A program made the translations under genes and the position numbers. Of a DNA stretch of 64,000 bases, positions 52,573-62,153 are shown one piece after another (the stretch's first letter is position 1; the number at the start of each line of letters is the position of its first letter). The notes beneath the pieces were generated by a model. That model saw only the letters and a list, made by a program, of their open reading frames with translations. It was not told where the DNA came from and made no database searches. This DNA comes from Propionibacteriaceae bacterium (lineage in GTDB: Bacteria > Actinomycetota > Actinomycetes > Propionibacteriales > Propionibacteriaceae): positions 1 through 64,000 of the forward strand of contig JAUNVL010000005.1 in NCBI GenBank assembly GCA_030537675.1, written 5' to 3'.

Positions 52573-54069
52573 GTGACTCGAAACAACCCTGCCCTCAGCC
52601 TGTCGAAGAACATTGATCGCGACGCCGACGTCGTCATTATCGGCCTCACGGCTGTCGGGGGTGAGCCGACGCTGGTCGGCTCCACCGCGGACGTCGAGAA
52701 GTCCTACCAGAAGGCCTACGGCACTGGGCTCCGGACGCTCGCACTGGCGCTGGGCGCCAGCACGAAGCTGGAGTCAACGGTGGTGCTCCCGCCCGCGGGC
52801 CAACGCGTGTTGCTCGTGGGCCTGGGTGACGCCGACGTCACCACTGAGCACATGCGACGCGCCGTCGGTGCGGCGCTGCGCACGGCGGTGCGCCTCCCCG
52901 ACGCCAAGGGGCTGAAGGTGTCCGTGTCGTTGGAACTCTCCGACGTCGAGATGGTGCAGGCCGCCGGAGAGGGTGCCATCCTCGGCAGCTATGAGCCGCA
53001 GAAGTTCTCCACCGTCGAGAAGTTCTCCAAGGTTTCGGCCATCAGCGTGGTGGCCACTGGTCGTGCTGACCTGCGTGGTGCCGTCGAGACTGCGCGCGTC
53101 GTCGCGGACGCCGTTTGCCGTGCACGTGACTGGTCGAACACTCCCCCGAACCTGCTCCCGCCCGCGGTCTTCGCCGACGAGGCCAAACACAGTCTCCGCG
53201 ATGAACGCGTTGCCGTGGAGGTGCTGGACGACAAGGCGCTCGAGAAGGGTGGCTACGGCGGCATCATGGCCGTCGGCGGTGGCTCGGCCAACCGGCCCCG
53301 CCTGGTGCGCATGCAATACGTTCCGCGCGGCGCCACCTTCCACCTGGCGCTCGTGGGCAAGGGCATCACGTTCGACTCGGGCGGCCTGGACATCAAGCCC
53401 GCCGGTCAGATGGCCGGCATGAAGTACGACATGTCCGGCGCGGCCGCAGTCATCGCCGCCGTGCAGGCCATCGCCGCGCTCGGCCTCAAGGTCAAGGTCA
53501 CCGCCTACGCCGCCATGGCCGAGAACATGCCGTCGTCCACCGCGTACCGCTCCAGTGACGTCATGACGATGTTCGACGGCCAGACGGTGGAGAACTCCAA
53601 CACCGACGCCGAGGGCCGGCTGGTGATGGCGGATGCCATCGCGCGCGCCGCAATCGACAAGCCCCATCTCATCGTGGACGTCGCAACCCTCACCGGCGCG
53701 TGCATGGTGGCGCTCGGCGCCCGCATCGGTGGCCTCATGGCCAGTGACGACCACACCGCCGACCGTCTGATGGACGCCGCGGAGGCGGGTGGCGAGGAAT
53801 TCTGGCAGCTGCCCATCACCGAGGAGATCCGCTCGCAGTTGGAGACCTCCGTGGCTGACATGCGCTCCGGTGGCAAGAACCGCTACGGGGGTGCGCTCGT
53901 CGCCGGCGCCTTCCTCCAGCGATTCGTCCCCGAGGGCATCGCATGGGGCCACCTGGACATCGCTGGCCCCGCCAACAACGAGGACGGCGAATACGGCTGC
54001 ACACCCAAGGGCGGAACGGGTGTCGCAGTGCGCACTTTGGTGGCACTGGCCCGCCAACTGGCCCTCTGA
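52573..54069 (+). CDS. Leucyl aminopeptidase (M17 family)
   Basis: 498-residue cytosolic metallo-aminopeptidase. The two-metal site is in LVGKGITFDSGGLDIKP, the conserved MAENMPSSTAYRSSDV and the signature NTDAEGRLVMADA, followed by DVATLTGA. It removes N-terminal residues during peptide turnover and Cys-Gly breakdown. A GTG leaderless start is proposed. It corresponds to PepB (Rv2213) in the mycobacterial locus. Confidence 0.95.
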   Translation: MTRNNPALSLSKNIDRDADVVIIGLTAVGGEPTLVGSTADVEKSYQKAYGTGLRTLALALGASTKLESTVVLPPAGQRVLLVGLGDADVTTEHMRRAVGAALRTAVRLPDAKGLKVSVSLELSDVEMVQAAGEGAILGSYEPQKFSTVEKFSKVSAISVVATGRADLRGAVETARVVADAVCRARDWSNTPPNLLPPAVFADEAKHSLRDERVAVEVLDDKALEKGGYGGIMAVGGGSANRPRLVRMQYVPRGATFHLALVGKGITFDSGGLDIKPAGQMAGMKYDMSGAAAVIAAVQAIAALGLKVKVTAYAAMAENMPSSTAYRSSDVMTMFDGQTVENSNTDAEGRLVMADAIARAAIDKPHLIVDVATLTGACMVALGARIGGLMASDDHTADRLMDAAEAGGEEFWQLPITEEIRSQLETSVADMRSGGKNRYGGALVAGAFLQRFVPEGIAWGHLDIAGPANNEDGEYGCTPKGGTGVAVRTLVALARQLAL

Positions 54070-54083
54070 CGCGCAAGGGCCTG

Positions 54084-54115
54084 GGCGCTGGGGGACATCT
54101 GTCAGCCCCGGCGCC
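54084..54115 (+). terminator. Hairpin after the aminopeptidase gene
   Basis: GGCGCTGGGG (54084-54093) pairs with CCCCGGCGCC (54106-54115), with one G-T wobble. The right arm already lies in the end of the converging gene at 54102. Confidence 0.6.
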
Positions 54116-54425
54116 GGGCCTCCACGCCGTACTGGCGCATCCGTGCCGGGTACGGCACCACGCCCGCGTCGTAGGCAGGGATGTCGTGGCCAGCCGCGAA
54201 ATCGTAGCCGTAATCTATGGACGGTATGGCGCGGCGCGTGGATTCCCCGCTTGCCGCCACCAACAGGATCGACGGCTTGTTGAAGTTGGTGGGCTGCTCG
54301 AGCCATGCCTCGACCCCGCGCCGGGTGGTCACGAACCTGGACAAATGCTCGCGCAGGACATCAGGCACCTCCCGTGCGTCACGGGAGACCTGCGCCTGCT
54401 TCTTCTTCTTGCTGAACCAACCCAC
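54102..54425 (-). CDS. Conserved actinobacterial hypothetical protein
   Basis: 107 residues: a Lys-rich N-terminus (MGWFSKKKKQAQ), then VPDVLREHLSRFVTTRRGVEAW and IPAYDAGVVPYPARMRQY. A protein of this type is commonly encoded beside dihydrolipoyl dehydrogenase genes in actinobacteria as far as I recall; function unknown. The GTG at 54425 is 6 nt from CATACT, a leaderless geometry, which favours it over longer in-frame alternatives. Confidence 0.72.
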   Translation of the reverse strand: MGWFSKKKKQAQVSRDAREVPDVLREHLSRFVTTRRGVEAWLEQPTNFNKPSILLVAASGESTRRAIPSIDYGYDFAAGHDIPAYDAGVVPYPARMRQYGVEARRRG

Positions 54426-54431
54426 TCCCCC

Positions 54432-54437
54432 AGTATG
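54432..54437 (-). promoter_or_regulatory. -10 element CATACT, leaderless type
   Basis: Minus-strand CATACT, 6 nt before the GTG at 54425; decides that start. Confidence 0.45.
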
Positions 54438-54544
54438 CCGTGATCCCCGAACCGCCTTCACAGTGCCCCGGAGACGCAAGGTTCCCCAACCGGGCGATGG
54501 CTTCCTCCACGCGGTCCGTCGACACGTCGTGAAAGACTTGGGCC

Positions 54545-55948
54545 ATGAGTGAGCAATTCGACGTCGCCATCCTTGGAGCGGGATCCGCTGGCTATGCCTG
54601 CGCCCTGCGCGCCGCACAACTGGGATTGACGGTGGCGCTCGTCGACGAGGGGCCCGTGGGTGGAACCTGTCTGCACCGCGGCTGCATCCCGACGAAGAGC
54701 TGGCTCCAGGCCGCCAGGGTGCGCCAATCGGTCGTGACGGCACCGTCATTCGGCATTGGCGCCGAGCTGGGGCAGGTGGATGCTGCCGCCATCCTCGGGT
54801 ACGCAGAAGGCGTCGTGGGCCAGTTGTACAAGGGCCTCCAGGGGCTCGTCGCATCGCGGGGCATCAAGGTGGTCACCGCACGCGGGGCGCTGGTCACGGA
54901 CCAGCGCGGCCCCGGAATCGACGTGGACGGTTCAGTACTTCGAGCCCGCGCGGTGGTGATCGCGACCGGCGCCGAACCTGTCACGCTCGGACTGGCCGTG
55001 GACGGCACGCACATCCTCACCAGTTGGCAGGCTCTGCAACTCTCCACGCTGCCGGAGCGCGCCATCGTGCTCGGGGGCGGAGTCATCGGAGTCGAATTCG
55101 CCTCCATGTGGGCCGACCTCGGCGTGCAGGTGACCCTGGTGGAGGCGACCGCCTCGCTGCTCCCCACCGAGGAGCCGGATCTGAGCCGGATCCTGCACGC
55201 AGCGCTGGTCAAACGGGGGATCGACATTCGGCTGTCCTCCTCCGTCTCCGCCGCCCGCGTCACCGACGACGCGGTGCGGGTGGAACTGGAGGATGCCGCC
55301 CTGGAGGCCGACGTGTTGCTCGTGGCCGCCGGTCGGCGCCCCCTGCTGGAGGGCATCGGCCTCGACGAAGCGGGGGTCGAGCGCGCAGGGGCCCACATTG
55401 CCGTCGACGAGAACCTCCGGACCACCGCGCGTGGTGTGTACGCAGCCGGCGACGTCGTGGCCGGACCCCAGCTCGCACACCGCGGATACGCCCACGGACT
55501 GTTCGTCGCCGAACACATTGCCCACACGCAGGGCAAAAACTCCCAGCGCCCCACGCTGGGGCCGGACAGCAACATCGCGCGCATCACCTACTCGCACCCA
55601 CAGGTGGCTTCCGTGGGCCTGACCAGGCAACAGGCCGAGGTGGATGGCGCCGTCGAGGTGGCGGACTATCCGCTGCGCGGCAACGGCCGGGCACTGATCT
55701 CCAGGGCACCGGGTCAACGCGAAACCGGGGTCGTCCGGGTCATCCGGCGCGCAGGTGGCGAGATCGTCGGCGTGCACGCCGTCGGGGATGACGTGTCCGA
55801 GTTGATAGCCGAGGGTTCGTTGTTGGTCGGATGGGGCGCGACGCCCGAGGATTTGCGCGACATCATCCATCCCCACCCCACCGTTTCGGAGGCTCTGGCG
55901 GAGGCGAACCTGAAACTGGCGGGCAGCCCCCTGCACATGCACTCCTGA
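54545..55948 (+). CDS. lpdA: Dihydrolipoyl dehydrogenase (E3)
   Basis: 467-residue FAD disulfide oxidoreductase. FAD loop GAGSAG (11-16), redox pair C42/C47 in [11 protein letters not shown], the NAD-binding [17 protein letters not shown], and the C-terminal catalytic [10 protein letters not shown]. It reoxidises dihydrolipoyl groups of the E2 subunit encoded just downstream. The ATG has no clear Shine-Dalgarno. Placed with the E2 and lipoate genes, it serves the pyruvate/2-oxoglutarate dehydrogenase machinery. Confidence 0.95.
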   Translation: MSEQFDVAILGAGSAGYACALRAAQLGLTVALVDEGPVGGTCLHRGCIPTKSWLQAARVRQSVVTAPSFGIGAELGQVDAAAILGYAEGVVGQLYKGLQGLVASRGIKVVTARGALVTDQRGPGIDVDGSVLRARAVVIATGAEPVTLGLAVDGTHILTSWQALQLSTLPERAIVLGGGVIGVEFASMWADLGVQVTLVEATASLLPTEEPDLSRILHAALVKRGIDIRLSSSVSAARVTDDAVRVELEDAALEADVLLVAAGRRPLLEGIGLDEAGVERAGAHIAVDENLRTTARGVYAAGDVVAGPQLAHRGYAHGLFVAEHIAHTQGKNSQRPTLGPDSNIARITYSHPQVASVGLTRQQAEVDGAVEVADYPLRGNGRALISRAPGQRETGVVRVIRRAGGEIVGVHAVGDDVSELIAEGSLLVGWGATPEDLRDIIHPHPTVSEALAEANLKLAGSPLHMHS

Positions 55949-56004
55949 CAGGGGATAGTCTGACTCAGGAACTCTCCAGGTCCGTCGAAGGAGCAACTGT
56001 CACC

Positions 56005-57825
56005 ATGTCAACTGAAGTAACCCTGCCGGCGTTGGGCGAATCCGTCACCGAAGGAACCGTCTCGCGATGGTTGAAGGCTGTCGGCGACACCGTCGAAGTA
56101 GACGAACCTTTGCTGGAGGTCTCGACCGACAAGGTTGACACCGAAATCCCCTCCCCCGTTGCCGGCACACTGCTCGAGATTCGTTTCGAGGAGGATGACG
56201 TCGCAGAAGTGGGCGCCGTGCTCGCGGTCGTCGGCGATGCCGACGAGTCCGCCGGATCCGACTCCGATGCGCCAGCCGCGGACGAGCCCGCCGAGGCACA
56301 GGAAGTACCCGAGGAAGCCGCTGAGGAAGCCGAGGACAGTGCGTTGGAGGTGGCTGCCGAGGACGCCAAGGGCGACACCACCACTGCCGACACCGGCTCC
56401 GGCCCCGCCCAGGGGACTGAGGTGAAGCTGCCCGCGCTGGGCGAATCCGTCACCGAGGGCACCGTCTCCCGCTGGCTCAAGGAAGTGGGCGACTCCGTCG
56501 ACGTGGACGAGCCGTTGCTCGAGGTCTCCACCGACAAGGTCGACACCGAGATCCCCTCCCCCGTCGCCGGTACCCTGCTGGAGATTCGTTTCCAGGAGGA
56601 CGACGTCGCAGAAGTGGGCGCCGTGCTGGCCGTCGTCGGCGACAAGGCTGCTGAGCCGAAGAAGGAGGCCCCGGCCCCCCAGAAGCAGGCGCCCAAGGCG
56701 GAACCCGTCGTCCAGGCGGGAACCGACCCCGAGGACGTCGCACCCGAAACGAAGGCACCCGCCCAGGACGAGCCCGCCCCGCCGAAGGCGCCGTCGAAGC
56801 CTGCCAAGCAGCCGTCTGCCGAGCAGTCCCCGGCCGTGCAGGCCGCAGTGGCCCGCAGGGCGTCCGAAGCCGATGGTGACGCCACCTACGTGACGCCGCT
56901 CGTGCGCAAGCTGGCCCGCGAGCACGACGTCGATCTCAGCTCGTTGGAGGGCACCGGCGTCGGTGGTCGCATCCGCAAGCAGGACGTCCTGGCCGCCGCA
57001 GAGGCCGCCAAGAAGAAGGCCGCGGAGAAGCCTGCCGAGGCACCCGCCCCGGCCGCAGCCGCGAAGCCTGCAGCCACTCCGGCACCCGCCGCCCAGCCCG
57101 AGGTGCGTGGCACGACGGAGAAGCTGTCCCGACTGCGCAAGACCATCGCCAACCGCATGGTGCAGTCGTTGCAGGTCTCGGCACAGCTGACCGCCACGGT
57201 CGAGGTGGACGTCACCGCCATCAGCCGCATCCGCGCGGTGGCAAAGGACGACTTCAAGAAGCGCGAGGGCGCTTCCCTGTCGTACCTGCCGTTCATCACG
57301 AAGGCAGCCATCGAAGGCCTGAAGGCTTTCCCGAAGATCAACGCCAGGATCGACACCGAAGCCGGCACCGTCACCTACGCCGACGGCGAGCACATCGGCA
57401 TTGCCGTCGACACGGAGAGGGGCCTGCTGGTCCCGGTCATCAAGGACGCCGGTGATCTCAACCTCGCTGGCCTCGCCAAGAAGATCGGTGACCTCGCGGC
57501 ACGCACCCGTTCCAGCAAGGTGGGCCCCGACGAGCTGTCCGGGAGCACCTTCACCATCACGAACTACGGTTCGGCTGGCACGCTGTTCGACACCCCGATC
57601 GTCAACCAGCCCGAGGTGGCCATCCTGGGCACCGGCGCGCTGGTGAAGCGACCCGTGGTGGTCAAGGACCAGTTCGGCGGCGATGTCATCGCCATCCGCG
57701 ACATGATGTACCTCTCCATGAGCTACGACCATCGCCTCATCGACGGTGCGCTCGCGGCACGCTTCCTCAGCACCCTGAAGGCGCGTCTCGAAGAGGGCGA
57801 CTTCGGCGGGGAACTCGGCCTGTAA
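56005..57825 (+). CDS. sucB: Dihydrolipoyl acyltransferase E2 of 2-oxoacid dehydrogenase (two lipoyl domains)
   Basis: 606 residues. Two N-terminal lipoyl domains (4-78 and 139-213) carry lipoyl lysines K43 and K178, each in [12 protein letters not shown] Pro/Ala/Glu linker follows, then an E3-binding domain (~293-330: [20 protein letters not shown]), a second linker and the acyltransferase core (~370-606) with catalytic [10 protein letters not shown]. In actinobacteria this single E2 (DlaT/SucB) can serve both pyruvate and 2-oxoglutarate dehydrogenases. It lies 56 bp after lpdA and is followed by a terminator. Confidence 0.94.
   Translation: MSTEVTLPALGESVTEGTVSRWLKAVGDTVEVDEPLLEVSTDKVDTEIPSPVAGTLLEIRFEEDDVAEVGAVLAVVGDADESAGSDSDAPAADEPAEAQEVPEEAAEEAEDSALEVAAEDAKGDTTTADTGSGPAQGTEVKLPALGESVTEGTVSRWLKEVGDSVDVDEPLLEVSTDKVDTEIPSPVAGTLLEIRFQEDDVAEVGAVLAVVGDKAAEPKKEAPAPQKQAPKAEPVVQAGTDPEDVAPETKAPAQDEPAPPKAPSKPAKQPSAEQSPAVQAAVARRASEADGDATYVTPLVRKLAREHDVDLSSLEGTGVGGRIRKQDVLAAAEAAKKKAAEKPAEAPAPAAAAKPAATPAPAAQPEVRGTTEKLSRLRKTIANRMVQSLQVSAQLTATVEVDVTAISRIRAVAKDDFKKREGASLSYLPFITKAAIEGLKAFPKINARIDTEAGTVTYADGEHIGIAVDTERGLLVPVIKDAGDLNLAGLAKKIGDLAARTRSSKVGPDELSGSTFTITNYGSAGTLFDTPIVNQPEVAILGTGALVKRPVVVKDQFGGDVIAIRDMMYLSMSYDHRLIDGALAARFLSTLKARLEEGDFGGELGL
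56014..56238 (+). repeat. Lipoyl-domain repeat, copy 1
   Basis: Codons 4-78 of sucB. It differs from copy 2 at only about five of 75 residues; DNA identity is also high. Confidence 0.9.
56419..56643 (+). repeat. Lipoyl-domain repeat, copy 2
   Basis: Direct repeat of 56014-56238, offset by 405 bp. Most base differences are at third codon positions. Confidence 0.9.
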
Positions 57826-57837
57826 CCAATCGTCACT

Positions 57838-57876
57838 ACAACGGCCGGCACGGGTACATCCCGCGCCGGCCGTTGT
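57838..57876 (+). terminator. Terminator after sucB
   Basis: ACAACGGCCGGC (57838-57849) pairs perfectly with GCCGGCCGTTGT (57865-57876), followed by TGCGTCT. Confidence 0.85.
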
Positions 57877-58087
57877 TGCGTCTCGGCGGCTCCCCCCTGG
57901 GCTCAGCGGGTGAGGACGTTGGCCTCCAGAAACACCCTGCCGCCAAAGTATTGACTCCTGATATTCATGGCCCCAGACTGGGAGTTCACGGCAAGCAACG
58001 ACGCCCGGATTCCAGAAGCGACGACGGTTGAGTCACCCGTTCTTCGACGATGCGCCGACGCCTGCACAATCCACTTCTGGAGGTGTC

Positions 58088-59191
58088 ATGAGGAAAATGC
58101 GTTGCGTCACAGCCGCCCTTGGCGCTGTTGTCCTGTTCGTTGCCACGCCTGCGATGGCAGATGCCCACGGCCATCCCTCGCCCACGCCCACGCCGCAGAT
58201 CCGCCAGGTGTCGGCTGCCGTCGCGGCTCCCTTCAATCTGGAGATCGGTCGAAACAGGACCCTCGTCGCAGACGGCGGATTGAACCTGGTCGGGAAGGTG
58301 GCCAAGGACGGCTCCATCACACCCCTGGCAGCGAACCAGCCCGGTGCCTCAGGTGTTGCGCTCTCCAGCAACGGCAAGACCATGGCGTTCGCCACCACGG
58401 AGACCGAACCTTCAACGTTCGAGAACACCGCCAGTGGACTGAACATCTGGGGTCCCCGGGGATCCAGGAAGTACGTCGACACGCTCGCCTACGAAGTGGC
58501 GAACAATCCTGACCAGGTGATCAACTACGGCGTGACCAACCCGAGCGAGTGTGTCAGCCAAGCCTTCGCCGCTGCCGAAATCCCGGTGTCGTACCCGGGT
58601 GGTGTGGATTCCCATGCCTACTCGGTTGCGGCTCAGCGCGACGGCTGGATCGTCGCAGACGCGGGAGCCAACGTTCTCTGGCACGTGGACCGCAAGGGCA
58701 ATCTCAGTACTTTCGCGGTGATGCCGCCGGAGCCACTCCTCTTCACAGCCGCACAGGCCGATGCTCTGGGCCTGCCTGCATGTGTCGTGGGGGTCACCTA
58801 CAACTTCGAGTCGGTGCCAACCGACGTCGAGGTGGGCAGCGACGGCAAGATCTACGTCACCACCCTGCCGGGCGGCCCCGAGTCGCCAGTGCTGGGCGCA
58901 CGAGGGTCGGTCTACCGTCTCAACGCCAACGGCAAGAACGTGAAGAAGGTCGCCACAGGCTTCCTGGGTGCCACCAACCTCGCGCTGGGACGGGGTGGCG
59001 ACATCTACGTGGCCGAGTTGTTCGCCGGCAAGATCTCTGTGGTGCACAAGGGCAAGATCTCCACGTTCCTTGAACTCCCCGGCGTGGTGGCTGTCGAGAC
59101 GAGCGGCACGTCCGTCTGGGCCGCCACGATGGGCGACGAGGAGTCACACTCACCCGGGACGATCGTGGAGGTGACCGTGCCCCACAAGTGA
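58088..59191 (+). CDS. Secreted ScyD/ScyE-family protein
   Basis: 367 residues. A signal peptide (CVTAALGAVVLFVATPAMAD, cut after AMA) leads into a repetitive beta-strand protein of the ScyD/ScyE family, with propeller-like units such as DVEVGSDGKIYVTTLPGGPE and NLALGRGGDIYVAELFAGK. The family is named after scytonemin-cluster genes but is widespread in actinobacteria without scytonemin; role unknown. The start has GGAGG 4 nt upstream. It sits alone between the sucB terminator and rarD, interrupting the usual sucB-lipB order. Confidence 0.85.
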   Translation: MRKMRCVTAALGAVVLFVATPAMADAHGHPSPTPTPQIRQVSAAVAAPFNLEIGRNRTLVADGGLNLVGKVAKDGSITPLAANQPGASGVALSSNGKTMAFATTETEPSTFENTASGLNIWGPRGSRKYVDTLAYEVANNPDQVINYGVTNPSECVSQAFAAAEIPVSYPGGVDSHAYSVAAQRDGWIVADAGANVLWHVDRKGNLSTFAVMPPEPLLFTAAQADALGLPACVVGVTYNFESVPTDVEVGSDGKIYVTTLPGGPESPVLGARGSVYRLNANGKNVKKVATGFLGATNLALGRGGDIYVAELFAGKISVVHKGKISTFLELPGVVAVETSGTSVWAATMGDEESHSPGTIVEVTVPHK

Positions 59192-59295
59192 GAATCAACA
59201 TCCGACGCAAGTGCGGCGTGGGTCTGGGCGTTCCCGGGCCCATGCCGCTTCTGCACCTGGGTTGCCGGTGACGAGTGTCCCGGCCACCCGTGAGT

Positions 59296-60207
59296 TCACG
59301 CCTCCTTGACGACTTCCCTGTTCCGCGATCGTGGGTACTGACGGCTCAGTTGCCAGAGAGCGCTCCCTGCGAACAGGGCCACAGCGACCCAGACGAGGGC
59401 GAAGCCCACCCAGCGCTCGGGCGGCATCGGCTCGTCGAAGACCAGCCACCCCAACAGGAACTGCCCGATGGGCGCGATGTACTGGATCATCCCGAGCGTC
59501 ACCAGACGGACGCGGCGAGCACCTGCCGCGAACAGCAGGAGCGGCACGGCTGTGATCGGGCCGGCCGCCAGCATCAGCGCGCCGTACGATGAGGCCACCT
59601 CCACCGTCGCACCACCGCTGAGCGACAGCCAGACGAGGTACACAATCATGACGGGCGCCACCGTGGCAGTCTCGATGGTGAGGCCCGCGAGCGCGGTGAC
59701 CTTCGCGCCCACCTGCTTCTTCACGAGCGAGTACAACCCAAAACTGCCGGCGACACCGAAGGCGATCCACGGCACCTTGCCGTAGCCGACGGCAAGGACG
59801 ACGCAGGCAACCGCGCCCACGACGAAGGCCACCCACTGGATGCGGCTCATGGTCTCCCGCAGCACCAGCACACCCAGGGCAGCCGCGACCAGCGGATTGA
59901 TGAAGTAGCCGAGCGCCGCATCCAATGTGCGGCCGGAGTTCACGCCCACCACGTACACGGTCCAGTTGATGGTCACCAGCACGCCTGCCGCCGCCAGGGA
60001 CAGCATGGTGCGACGACTGGACAGCAGTCCCCGAACATCGCCCCACCCCCGGACCACGAAGAGGATGGCCGCGCAGAAGATGAGGGAGCAGACCACGCGA
60101 TAGCCGATGATCTCCAACGCGCCGGAGCGGCCCAGCAGTTTGAAGTAGAGCGGGAACAGCGACCACAGCAGGTAGGCAGCAACGCTGTACAGGACTCCGG
60201 CTCTCAC
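59296..60207 (-). CDS. rarD: RarD-type EamA transporter
   Basis: 303-residue ten-helix permease of the RarD branch of the drug/metabolite superfamily. Typical features are AYLLWSLFPLYFKLLG at the N-terminus, GYFINPLVAAALG, and GMIQYIAPIGQFLLGWLVFDE. The GTG at 60207 gives the conserved RAGVLYSV start with GAGG 8 nt upstream; a GTG at 60237 would add ten residues. The substrate is unknown (chloramphenicol sensitivity in E. coli). Confidence 0.9.
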   Translation of the reverse strand: MRAGVLYSVAAYLLWSLFPLYFKLLGRSGALEIIGYRVVCSLIFCAAILFVVRGWGDVRGLLSSRRTMLSLAAAGVLVTINWTVYVVGVNSGRTLDAALGYFINPLVAAALGVLVLRETMSRIQWVAFVVGAVACVVLAVGYGKVPWIAFGVAGSFGLYSLVKKQVGAKVTALAGLTIETATVAPVMIVYLVWLSLSGGATVEVASSYGALMLAAGPITAVPLLLFAAGARRVRLVTLGMIQYIAPIGQFLLGWLVFDEPMPPERWVGFALVWVAVALFAGSALWQLSRQYPRSRNREVVKEA

Positions 60208-60291
60208 CTGCACATCCTCGCACCACTCGTCCGTCACTCTTTCCGGAGTCAGTCCGGATCAATCACTTCCACGCGGGCACTCACCTTCAGC

Positions 60292-60423
60292 TCAGTGGTT
60301 GTGGACATCCCTTCGGCGGCAGAGGGTGCTGACTGCAACGACGAGGATGTTGTCCTCGACGGTGTACATGATGCGGCGGTTGCCAACACGGACCCGCTTC
60401 AAGGCACGCACTGCTGCTGGTCG
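60292..60423 (-). pseudogene. RelE/ParE-family toxin, C-terminal fragment
   Basis: A 43-codon open stretch reading [20 protein letters not shown], then LVVAVSTLCRRRDVHNH and stop. This is the C-terminal strand pair of RelE/ParE toxins (xVRVGxYRIIYxIxDxxLxVxVxxxxHRxxVY). An in-frame TAG at 60424-60426 and the adjoining lipB region leave no room for the first half, and no antitoxin gene is present. It is a decayed toxin between rarD and lipB, overlooked because of its length. Confidence 0.65.
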
Positions 60424-60424
60424 C

Positions 60425-60430
60425 TACGCT
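60425..60430 (+). promoter_or_regulatory. Putative -10 element of lipB
   Basis: TACGCT lies 34 nt before the lipB ATG, leaving a short leader with GGAG 8 nt before the start. Confidence 0.4.
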
Positions 60431-60464
60431 GGGTCACGTCGTCCCCGAGGCAGGAGTCACCCGC

Positions 60465-61127
60465 ATGACCCTCACCTTCGAGTACCTCGGACTGGCCGGG
60501 ATTCCCACCCTCAGCGACTTCCAGGAGACCTGGGACCTGCAGAGGTCCGTGCATGCCGGCGTCACGACAGGCGCACGGCCCGGGCACGTGATCTTCGTCG
60601 AACACACCCCCGTCTACACCGCAGGCCGCCGCACCGAACCGCACGAGCGTCCCTTCGACGGCACCCCCGTGATTGACGTCGACCGTGGGGGCAGGATCAC
60701 CTACCACGGGCCGGGCCAACTGGTCGGCTACCCCATCGTGAGCCTGCCGGAGGGGATCGGTGTGGTTGATCACGTCCGGCGCCTCGAGGAGGCGGTCATC
60801 CGGATGCTGGCCGCCAAGGACCTGCGCACCCGCAGGATCGAGGGGCGCACGGGAGTCTGGCTCGACTCCGACGGCAAACGTCCTCAACGCAAGATCTGCG
60901 CCATCGGCGTCCGCGTGGCCCGTCGGACCACCATGCACGGGTTTGCCCTCAACGTGGCTCCCAGCACCAGCCACTTCGCCAATATCGTGCCGTGTGGCAT
61001 CCCCGATGCCGGCGTCACGTCGCTGACCGAAGAACTGCCCGGCCCCTGGAGCGTGGCAGGCGTTGCACACGATCTGGAACCCCACCTCGCCGAGATGCTG
61101 GCCTTCGAGCCGTACGTTCCTTCGTGA
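60465..61127 (+). CDS. lipB: Lipoyl(octanoyl) transferase
   Basis: 220 residues; moves octanoate from acyl carrier protein to the lipoyl lysine of E2 and GcvH. Conserved [17 protein letters not shown] (74-90), catalytic Lys143 (RKICAIG) and Cys177 (NIVPCGI). It acts before LipA, encoded 81 bp downstream. GGAG lies 8 nt before the ATG. Confidence 0.96.
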   Translation: MTLTFEYLGLAGIPTLSDFQETWDLQRSVHAGVTTGARPGHVIFVEHTPVYTAGRRTEPHERPFDGTPVIDVDRGGRITYHGPGQLVGYPIVSLPEGIGVVDHVRRLEEAVIRMLAAKDLRTRRIEGRTGVWLDSDGKRPQRKICAIGVRVARRTTMHGFALNVAPSTSHFANIVPCGIPDAGVTSLTEELPGPWSVAGVAHDLEPHLAEMLAFEPYVPS

Positions 61128-61196
61128 ACTCCCGGGGCGCGGTGGGGATGACGCATGTGGCGCTGGTCGTGCACCGGGACCTGGTGCTCCACCGAG

Positions 61197-61202
61197 TAGG
61201 CT
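61197..61202 (+). promoter_or_regulatory. -10 element TAGGCT for lipA, leaderless type
   Basis: TAGGCT ends 6 nt before the lipA GTG. Confidence 0.55.
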
Positions 61203-61208
61203 GACTCC

Positions 61209-62153
61209 GTGACAGTGAAACCGGATGGCAGACGCTTGCTGCGCGTCGAGGCGACGAACTCACAGACGCCGATCGAGCGCAAGCCGAAGTGGATCAAGAC
61301 GACGGCCAGGATGGGTCCGAACTACAAGGACCTGATGGCCATCGTCGGTGACAACGACCTCCACACGGTCTGTCAGGAAGCCGCCTGCCCCAACATCTAC
61401 GAATGCTGGGAGGATCGGGAGTCCACGTTCCTCATCGGCGGCGACCAGTGCACACGACGGTGCGACTTCTGTCAGATCACCTCCGCCAAGCCAGAGGGCT
61501 ACGACCCGTCCGAACCGCTGCGCGTCGCGTCATCGGTGCAGCGGATGGGTCTGCGCTACGCCACCGTCACCGGAGTCTGCCGAGACGACCTCGAGGACGA
61601 GGGTGCGTGGCTCTACGCCGAGACCATCCGCCAGATCCATGCCGTCAATCCCGGCGTCGGTGTCGAGATGCTGGCCCCCGACTTCTCCGGCCGGGCGGAA
61701 CTCCTGGACCAACTGTTCGACGCCCGACCCGAAGTGTTCGCCCACAACGTCGAAACCGTGCCGCGCATTTTCAAACGCATCCGCCCCGGCTTCCGCTACG
61801 ACAGGTCACTTGAGGTGCTCCGGATGTCGCGGGACAAGGGGTTGGTGACCAAGTCCAACCTCATCCTGGGAATGGGTGAAACGCGCGAGGAGATCTCGGA
61901 GGCGCTGCAGGACCTGTACGACGCCGGGGCCGAGCTCATCACGATCACCCAGTACCTGCGCCCGAACGCCACCCTGCTGCCCGTGGCCCGGTGGGTTGAA
62001 CCCTCCGAGTTCGAGGCCCTGGAGGAAGAGGCCAAGGACATCGGATATTCTGGCGTGTTGTCCGGACCTCTGGTCCGTTCCTCCTACCGCGCCGGACGGT
62101 TGTACCGGACGGCCATGGACGCCCGCAAGAAAACAAGCACGACGGAGAAGTGA
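61209..62153 (+). CDS. lipA: Lipoyl synthase
   Basis: 314-residue radical SAM enzyme that inserts two sulfurs into protein-bound octanoate. The auxiliary 4Fe-4S ligands are C55, C60 and C66; the SAM cluster is C81/C85/C88 (CTRRCDFC); the terminal SSYRAG motif supplies the serine ligand. GTG start, probably leaderless. Its stop shares one base with the DUF4191 ATG (TGATG). Confidence 0.97.
   Translation: MTVKPDGRRLLRVEATNSQTPIERKPKWIKTTARMGPNYKDLMAIVGDNDLHTVCQEAACPNIYECWEDRESTFLIGGDQCTRRCDFCQITSAKPEGYDPSEPLRVASSVQRMGLRYATVTGVCRDDLEDEGAWLYAETIRQIHAVNPGVGVEMLAPDFSGRAELLDQLFDARPEVFAHNVETVPRIFKRIRPGFRYDRSLEVLRMSRDKGLVTKSNLILGMGETREEISEALQDLYDAGAELITITQYLRPNATLLPVARWVEPSEFEALEEEAKDIGYSGVLSGPLVRSSYRAGRLYRTAMDARKKTSTTEK

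Noticed and set aside
57877..58087. Possible promoter TTGACT at 57951-57956 for the ScyD/ScyE gene
   Set aside because: No -10 hexamer occurs at a usable distance, so I do not call it.
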